From: Armatimonadota bacterium
GTDB taxonomy: Bacteria; Armatimonadota; Fimbriimonadia; Fimbriimonadales; Fimbriimonadaceae
DNA length: 5,856 bases
Direction: 5' to 3'
NCBI GenBank assembly: GCA_003516955.1
Contig: DPBN01000097.1
Coordinates: 1 to 5,856, forward strand
The notes below the pieces were generated by a model, which saw only the letters and a program-made list of their open reading frames with translations, did no database searches and was not told the origin of the DNA. Of the stretch, positions 1 to 5,856 are shown piece after piece. Both the position numbers and the translations under genes were made by a program. Position 1 is the stretch's first letter, and each line of letters starts with the position of its first letter.

Positions 1-8
1 CGCCACCC

Positions 9-2372
9 TCAGGGCCGGATGCGAATCACCGTGACGCTGTGCGCCGGCAACCGCCGCTCGAACTTGGGTCCGTTGGCGCGGAACGGCGTCTTGTGCGGCG
101 CGACCTTGCGCGGCTCCTCCAGCGAGTTCTCGTCCGTCGGCTTGGCCGACGTGAGCGTCTCGACGGAGCCGGAGAGCGGTCCCTCGCGCAGGCCCTTCAG
201 GTCCACGTTGAGCCGAACGGGCTCCAAGGCTCCGTTCACCAGCTTCAGGATCAGCTCACCCGTCTTCAGGTCCTTGGTGGCCGAGGCGAAGACCTTCGGG
301 GTGTCGCGGAGCTCTCCCTCCAAGATCAGCTCGCCGTCCAGGTAGCAGCGATAGCGGGGTCCCCGCGTTTCCACGCGGATGTCATACCAGCGGCCGGTCT
401 CGATGCTGCCTCGCCGGTCGGCGACCACCCTGCGCGCGCCGGAGGTGGCGTGCTCCACCGCATGGCGGCTGTTGCCCCATCCGCCGAGGTTCAGCCACAG
501 GTAGTCGTTCTGGCCGGTCACGCCGAAGAGGATGAGAAACCCCTCGTCGCCCGAGACCTTGCGGGCTTGGAGCGAGAACTCGAGGTCGCCCCAGTCCCTT
601 CGGCCGGCCACCGCTCTGGTCCCCTCGCCGTTCCCTGTCTGTCGCAGGGCGCCGTTGAGGCTCCACGTGGAACCCTCGCGCTGGAGCGTCGCCCCGGTCG
701 GGTCGTCCAGCACCGTACGGCCGCCGACGGTGACCTTGAGGGCCCTGTACTCCGCCTGGGTGTGCCAGGTTCCGACGCCCACGCCGCCCCGGATCGCGAT
801 CGGCTTGGCAGGCGGCTGCTGGACGCGCACGGGCAGCGAGCGGTCGCCGCGGTTGTGGGCGAACAGCTTCTGCACGTAGTAGGACGGCGTGCCGTAGGCG
901 CGAAGGCCGTCGAAGCAGATCAGGTCGGGGTTCCAGCCCTTGTGGTTCACGTTGGCGAACAGGGGCGCGTAGGAGGCCATGGCCACCACGTCGGAGTTGC
1001 GCTCCATCCCGGTCATGAACGCCGCTTCCGCGACGGCGGCGATCAGGTTGCCCTGCCCGCAGCCCTGGGTGACGGCGTACTCGCCGACGTACACCTTGGG
1101 TCCTTTGCGGTCGTACGAGTCGTACTTGGTGGCCGCGTCGAAGAAGAACTCGGGGTTGCTGTAGTAGTGCTCGTCGATGAAGTCGGCCTGGGGCTCGCGG
1201 GGATAGCCGCCCCACACGTTGGCGATCACCTGCACCTCGGGGTGGCGCGCCCGGATCGCCTCCACGAACAGCCGGTAGCGCTCGGCGTACAGCGGTCCCC
1301 CGTTCTCGTTGCCGATCTCGATCAGCCGGAGGCCGAACGGCTTCGGATGGCCGTTGGCTGCGCGGAGCGCCCCCCACTTGGAGTCGGCGGAGCCGTTGGC
1401 GTACTCGATGGCGTCCAGAGCGTCCTGGACGAACTCGTCCATCTGGTCCATCGGCACGTGGTCGCGGTGCGCCATGCCGACGTTGATCACGAACAAAGGC
1501 TCTGCGCCGATGTCCTCGGCCATCTGCAGGTATTCGTGGAAGCCGAGTCCGTTGGTGGACTGGTACCCCCAGAGATTGGGCTGCGTTCGCCGCTCGAACA
1601 GCGGACCGATGGTGGTTTTCCACCGGTAGGCGGTGGCCATCGTGTCGCCCTCCACCCAGCAGCCGCCAGGGAAGCGCACGAAGGCCGGCTTCAGGTCCGC
1701 CAACATCTGCGCCAAGTCGGGCCGAAGGCCGTTCTTGCGGTTCCGGAAGGTCTTCTTGGGGAAGAGCGAGGCGTGGTCCACTTGAACGAGGCCCTCGCCG
1801 GCGGTGCGGAACTCGAGCACCAGCCGCGCCTTGCCGTCGGTGGCCTTGGGTCGGAGGCTCGCCGAGAGATCGGTCCATTGGTCGGTCAGCTCGCCGAGGC
1901 TGGCGGCCGCCAGTTCGGCGCCTTTCTCCGAGACGATGCGCCCGGTGACGGCCACCCGGCCGCGGAGCGAGCGGGCCTGCACCGAGAGGTCGTAGGCACA
2001 ACCGGAGCGGACGGCCACCCCCCAGTAGCCCTCGTTCGCGACCGAGCCGCGGCCGCCGAACCGCACCTCGAGCGCGCGGCGGTTGAACCGGGTTGCCGGC
2101 TGCCGCCCGACGATCCGGATCGCGGAGCCGTCGCCCGCCTTCCAGTGGTTCGGCGTGTCGCCGTCCTCGAACGATCGGTTCCGCAGCAGCTCGGCGTAGA
2201 TCCCGCCATCGCCGGCGTTGTTGATCTCCTCGAAAAAGATGCCGTACAGCCGGGGGTCGATCGGCTTTCCGGGGGCGGCGGCCTCCACGGTCAGGGCCGC
2301 GGTCTGGATCTCGGGGCGTTGGTCTTGGAGTGCAGGGTGCAGCATCGCGCAGATCGCCAGGGTCGGTAACAT
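9..2372 (-). CDS. GH51-type alpha-L-arabinofuranosidase with inserted lectin-like domain
   Basis: This probable retaining glycosidase removes terminal alpha-L-arabinofuranosyl residues from arabinan, arabinoxylan or their oligosaccharides. The 787-residue product has a barrel-strand segment (LYGIFFEEI, about 42-50), a carbohydrate-binding-like beta domain (about 75-205), the catalytic barrel with RFPGGCWVEGD (233-243), the acid/base motif IEIGNEN (Glu356) and the nucleophile motif VGEYAV (Glu431), then the C-terminal sandwich ending in SVTVIRIRP. Both catalytic glutamates are present. Residues about 523-695 look like a concanavalin-A-type laminarin-G/DUF1080-like insertion, making the protein longer than typical 500-650-residue GH51 enzymes. 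The ATG at 2372 is chosen because AAGGAGG lies 5 nt upstream; the in-frame ATG at 2393 has no ribosome site and overlaps the predicted -10 box. The N-terminus (LPTLAICAMLHPAL) is hydrophobic but short and lacks an initial positive charge, so export is likely but unproven. It is transcribed divergently from the ArsR-type regulator. Exact substrate is unknown; family assignment is firm. Confidence 0.92.
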   Translation of the reverse strand: MLPTLAICAMLHPALQDQRPEIQTAALTVEAAAPGKPIDPRLYGIFFEEINNAGDGGIYAELLRNRSFEDGDTPNHWKAGDGSAIRIVGRQPATRFNRRALEVRFGGRGSVANEGYWGVAVRSGCAYDLSVQARSLRGRVAVTGRIVSEKGAELAAASLGELTDQWTDLSASLRPKATDGKARLVLEFRTAGEGLVQVDHASLFPKKTFRNRKNGLRPDLAQMLADLKPAFVRFPGGCWVEGDTMATAYRWKTTIGPLFERRTQPNLWGYQSTNGLGFHEYLQMAEDIGAEPLFVINVGMAHRDHVPMDQMDEFVQDALDAIEYANGSADSKWGALRAANGHPKPFGLRLIEIGNENGGPLYAERYRLFVEAIRARHPEVQVIANVWGGYPREPQADFIDEHYYSNPEFFFDAATKYDSYDRKGPKVYVGEYAVTQGCGQGNLIAAVAEAAFMTGMERNSDVVAMASYAPLFANVNHKGWNPDLICFDGLRAYGTPSYYVQKLFAHNRGDRSLPVRVQQPPAKPIAIRGGVGVGTWHTQAEYRALKVTVGGRTVLDDPTGATLQREGSTWSLNGALRQTGNGEGTRAVAGRRDWGDLEFSLQARKVSGDEGFLILFGVTGQNDYLWLNLGGWGNSRHAVEHATSGARRVVADRRGSIETGRWYDIRVETRGPRYRCYLDGELILEGELRDTPKVFASATKDLKTGELILKLVNGALEPVRLNVDLKGLREGPLSGSVETLTSAKPTDENSLEEPRKVAPHKTPFRANGPKFERRLPAHSVTVIRIRP

Positions 2373-2376
2373 CCGG

Positions 2377-2384
2377 TCCTCCTT
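2377..2384 (-). promoter_or_regulatory. Ribosome binding site deciding the arabinofuranosidase start
   Basis: On the minus strand this reads AAGGAGGA, close to a perfect Shine-Dalgarno sequence, 4-5 nt before the ATG at 2372. It favours that start over the in-frame ATG at 2393 and over the much longer open frame that continues antisense through the regulator gene. Confidence 0.85.
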
Positions 2385-2391
2385 GAAGGCC

Positions 2392-2400
2392 ATTCTAGCA
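2392..2400 (-). promoter_or_regulatory. Extended -10 promoter element for the arabinofuranosidase gene
   Basis: The minus strand reads TGCTAGAAT, an extended -10 (TGn followed by TAGAAT, five of six matches to TATAAT). No good -35 is visible 16-18 nt upstream, which an extended -10 can tolerate. The predicted start of transcription is about 2385, directly before the ribosome binding site, giving a leader of roughly 13 nt. This is prediction from sequence only. Confidence 0.5.
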
Positions 2401-2405
2401 CAGCT

Positions 2406-2413
2406 ATTCGAAT
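2406..2413. promoter_or_regulatory. Palindrome, candidate operator in the divergent control region
   Basis: ATTCGAAT is a perfect 8-bp palindrome in the AT-richest part of the 94-bp space between the divergent arabinofuranosidase and regulator genes. It falls about 21-28 bp upstream of the predicted arabinofuranosidase transcription start, between the -10 and -35 positions, where a bound repressor would block polymerase. ArsR-family dimers bind imperfect inverted repeats at such places. Eight bases are a small signal, so the link to the neighbouring regulator is inference. Confidence 0.3.
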
Positions 2414-2466
2414 TGGTTAGAGTGCATAAGCCCGGTGCAGTTCCGAGCGAGAGGTAGCATCGGGGC

Positions 2467-3411
2467 GTGAGGTCGTCGCACATCCTGGAGCTTGGTGGCG
2501 TGCAGAGCGTGCCGGTGTTCAAGGCGCTCGCGTCGGAGGCGCGGGTGCGCATCCTGGCCCTGTTGGCCGAGAAGGAGCGGAACATCAACGAGCTGAGCGA
2601 GGTGCTGCAGCTCAGCCAGCCGAGCGTGACGAAGCACGTGCAGACGCTCGAGGAGGCGGGACTGGTCGAGGGCCGGTACGTCGGCGGCGTCCAAGGCACG
2701 CAGAAGGTCTGCCGCTTGGTGTACGACCGGTTCATCGTGGGCTTCGAGTCGGAGGACCCGACCGAGGAGAACGTGGCGGAGGTCAGCATGCCCGTCGGCC
2801 TCTACAGCCGAGCCGAGGTGCGGCCGACGTGCGGCCTGGCGACGCCCCACGGCCTGATCGGCTATCTCGACGACCCGGTCTCGTTCCACTTTCCGGAGCG
2901 CTCGCAGGCCGAGGTGCTGTGGACCGCCGCGGGCTTCGTGGAGTACGTGTTCCCGAACACGATCCCGACCTCGGCGCAGATCGATCGGCTGGACCTCGCC
3001 ATGGAGGTCTGCTCGGAGACGCCCGGTTACAACAACGAGTTCCCCTCCGACATCACGGTGTGGGTCAACGACGTGGAGGTCGGCACGTGGAGGTCGCCGG
3101 GCGACATGGGCGGCCGCCGGGGGCGCCTCAACCCGCAGTGGTGGGGCGACAACATGAACCAGTACGGCTTCCTGAAGGTGTGGACGGTGGACTCCAAGGG
3201 GTCGTACATCGACGGCGTGCGGGTCGGCGACGCCACGATCTCGGACCTGAAGGTGGAGCCGTGGAAGCCCACCGTGGTGCGGATCGGGGTGAAGCCGGAT
3301 GCCGAGAACCAGGGCGGGTTCACGCTGTTCGGCAAGGGGTTCGGCAACTACGAGCAGGACCTGGTGCTGCGGCTGCACCACACGGGCAGACCGAGGACCT
3401 CCCAGAGGTAG
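2467..3411 (+). CDS. ArsR-like winged-helix regulator with large C-terminal beta-rich domain
   Basis: This is a probable DNA-binding transcription regulator of 314 residues. Residues about 15-90 form an ArsR-like winged helix: PVFKALASEARVRILALL, the second helix NINELSEVL, the recognition helix QPSVTKHVQTLEEAGLV and a wing around 67-85. The CxC-type metal site of classic ArsR/SmtB helices is absent, so metal sensing is unlikely. Residues about 108-305 form a second domain rich in Trp, Gly and Asp, with RPTCGLA (119-125), ITVWVNDVEVGTW (196-208), GGRRGRLNPQWW (215-226) and RIGVKPDAENQGG (272-284), which looks like a jelly-roll ligand-binding fold. I recall similar regulators of about 300 residues in other bacteria near carbohydrate genes, but the ligand is unknown to me. 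Classic ArsR proteins have only 90-120 residues. GTG at 2467 is the first possible start after an in-frame stop at 2455-2457; GAGAGG lies about 12 nt upstream, a weak ribosome site. Divergence from the arabinofuranosidase gene suggests it controls that gene, perhaps in response to an arabinose-containing sugar. Confidence 0.85.
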   Translation: MRSSHILELGGVQSVPVFKALASEARVRILALLAEKERNINELSEVLQLSQPSVTKHVQTLEEAGLVEGRYVGGVQGTQKVCRLVYDRFIVGFESEDPTEENVAEVSMPVGLYSRAEVRPTCGLATPHGLIGYLDDPVSFHFPERSQAEVLWTAAGFVEYVFPNTIPTSAQIDRLDLAMEVCSETPGYNNEFPSDITVWVNDVEVGTWRSPGDMGGRRGRLNPQWWGDNMNQYGFLKVWTVDSKGSYIDGVRVGDATISDLKVEPWKPTVVRIGVKPDAENQGGFTLFGKGFGNYEQDLVLRLHHTGRPRTSQR

Positions 3412-3418
3412 GGGCCGA

Positions 3419-3505
<87 letters not shown>

Positions 3506-3516
3506 ACGCGGGAGAA

Positions 3517-3545
3517 AAGATACCCCAGACGCGGGCCGTCGTCAA
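3517..3545 (-). promoter_or_regulatory. Sigma-70-type promoter of the tRNA-Leu gene
   Basis: The minus strand carries TTGACG (3545-3540, five of six matches to the -35 consensus) and TATCTT (3522-3517, four of six matches to the -10 consensus), separated by exactly 17 nt. The predicted start of transcription is near 3510, about 5 nt before the mature tRNA 5' end, so the leader would be very short. The hexamers stand out against the GC-rich surroundings. Confidence 0.7.
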
Positions 3546-3684
3546 GACCCTCCGGCCGGGGAGGCCCGCAAATCTGCCGGTCCTCTCGGGTCCCTGCCAT
3601 CGTTGCGGGGTTGCCAGCCTCCTCGCGATGGAACACCTCCGATGGCGGGGAGCGGTCCACCGGCCCAACCGAACGAGACCGGGG
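3546..3684 (+). other. Control region upstream of pilB, no gene seen
   Basis: This stretch between the tRNA promoter and pilB should hold the pilB promoter, but I see no convincing -35/-10 pair on the plus strand; TTGCCA at 3611-3616 is a possible -35 without a good -10. It contains an inverted repeat, CCTCC/GGAGG (3549-3553 with 3560-3564, loop GGCCGG), that lacks a T-run and so is not a typical terminator. The space before the pilB ATG has no clear Shine-Dalgarno site. Confidence 0.4.
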
Positions 3685-5409
<1,725 letters not shown>

Positions 5410-5446
5410 GGTACGGAGTCTGCGCCAGGGCCGGGCGACGGCCCGC

Positions 5447-5455
5447 GGAGGGGGG
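5447..5455 (+). promoter_or_regulatory. Ribosome binding site of the HDOD gene
   Basis: GGAGGGGGG ends 5 nt before the ATG at 5461, a strong Shine-Dalgarno site that fixes this start. With only 51 bp from the pilB stop and no terminator-like hairpin followed by a T-run, the gene is probably translated from a transcript shared with pilB. Confidence 0.7.
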
Positions 5456-5460
5456 CTGAC

Positions 5461-5856
5461 ATGGCGCTAGCACCGAGGCTCGCCGAGAATCCGGCCTTGG
5501 ACCGGCTGCTGCAACAGGTGACGGAGCTGGCGGTTCTGCCGCACGTGGTGTTCAAAGTCCTCGAGCTGTCGGGCAACGAGGACTACCCGACGGCGACCAT
5601 GGAGCAGGCGATCACCGTCGACCCCGGCTTCAGCTCCCGCCTGCTGAGGGTTGCGAACTCCTCGTACTACGCGCTGCCGAGGAAGGTCCAATCCATCCGC
5701 GAGGCGATCACCTGCCTCGGGTTCCGGGCGGTCCGACAGCTGGCCATGACGGTCGGCGTCTTCGACGTGTTCATCGGAAAGAACGACGCGGATTCGCTTC
5801 GGAGGCGCGCCTGGTGGCGGCATGCCGTGGACACGGCCGTTTGTTGCAGATGGCTG
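5461..5856 (+). CDS. HDOD-domain signalling protein, N-terminal part
   Basis: The frame is open from ATG 5461 to the window end, giving the first 132 residues; the 3' part lies outside. An HDOD domain begins at about residue 15: VTELAVLPHVVFKVLEL (20-36), ITVDPGFSSRLLRVANSSYY (51-70), SIREAITCLGFRAVRQL (78-94) and RRAWWRHAVDTAVCCRWL (115-132). These match the family pattern of LPxxP-like entry, DPxLxxxLLxxANS, AIxxLG and WxHS-like helices. HDOD proteins are related to HD hydrolases but usually lack the metal-binding residues, and are thought to act as protein-protein or signalling adaptors, often near chemotaxis, c-di-GMP or pilus genes. A ribosome site (GGAGGGGGG) supports the start. Position directly after pilB suggests a role in controlling surface motility or pilus function, which is inference. 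C-terminal domains, if any, cannot be seen. Confidence 0.88.
   Translation, partial: MALAPRLAENPALDRLLQQVTELAVLPHVVFKVLELSGNEDYPTATMEQAITVDPGFSSRLLRVANSSYYALPRKVQSIREAITCLGFRAVRQLAMTVGVFDVFIGKNDADSLRRRAWWRHAVDTAVCCRWL

Noticed and set aside
39..2369. A 776-codon open frame on the plus strand opposite the arabinofuranosidase gene.
   Set aside because: Its translation shows no recognisable domain and is rich in Arg, Gly, Val and Leu, as expected for the antisense of a GC-rich gene; the minus-strand product has complete GH51 motifs.
2373..2789. A 139-codon N-terminal extension of the arabinofuranosidase frame.
   Set aside because: It runs antisense through the regulator's DNA-binding domain and has no family similarity; the strong ribosome site sits at the ATG at 2372.
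3549..3564. Inverted repeat CCTCC/GGAGG as a possible intrinsic terminator.
   Set aside because: The stem is only 5 bp and neither strand has a following T-run; in a GC-rich region such repeats are expected by chance.

Overview
The window is a GC-rich bacterial chromosomal segment holding four protein genes and one tRNA gene. The high GC content, strong G+C bias at third codon positions, Shine-Dalgarno sites (AAGGAGG, GGAGGGGGG), a type IV pilus/type II secretion ATPase and an HDOD gene fit a free-living Gram-negative-type or deep-branching bacterium. The GH51 plus long ArsR-type regulator pair is reminiscent of Armatimonadota or related plant-polymer degraders, but that placement is a low-confidence inference.

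Layout: (1) 9-2372, minus strand: a 787-residue GH51-type alpha-L-arabinofuranosidase with an N-terminal carbohydrate-binding-like insertion and a second lectin-like insertion near the C-terminus. (2) 2373-2466: a 94-bp divergent control region with an extended -10 for the arabinofuranosidase and an 8-bp palindrome that could be an operator. (3) 2467-3411, plus strand: a 314-residue regulator with an ArsR-like winged helix fused to a large C-terminal beta-rich domain, probably the local regulator of the arabinofuranosidase. (4) 3419-3505, minus strand: tRNA-Leu(CAG) with encoded CCA, a near-consensus promoter (TTGACG-17-TATCTT) and two mismatches in its acceptor stem. (5) 3506-3684: a 179-bp control region between the tRNA and the pilus gene. 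(6) 3685-5409, plus strand: PilB/GspE assembly ATPase, 574 residues. (7) 5461 to the window end, plus strand: the first 132 residues of an HDOD-domain protein with a strong ribosome binding site, cut by the window edge.

The left half reads as a self-contained arabinose-polymer unit: an enzyme releasing arabinofuranosyl residues and a divergent, probably effector-responsive repressor. The right half reads as the start of a motility/secretion cluster: an ATPase with a possible c-di-GMP-binding N-terminal domain, followed closely by an HDOD signalling protein. The tRNA gene separates the two, its 3' end lying 7 bp from the end of the regulator gene. There is no CRISPR array, insertion sequence, integrase or other sign of a mobile element, and no gene-free stretch over 300 bp. 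I did not find an evidently new multi-gene system; the points most worth a second look are the regulator fusion, the accessory domain of the GH51 enzyme and the imperfect tRNA acceptor stem.
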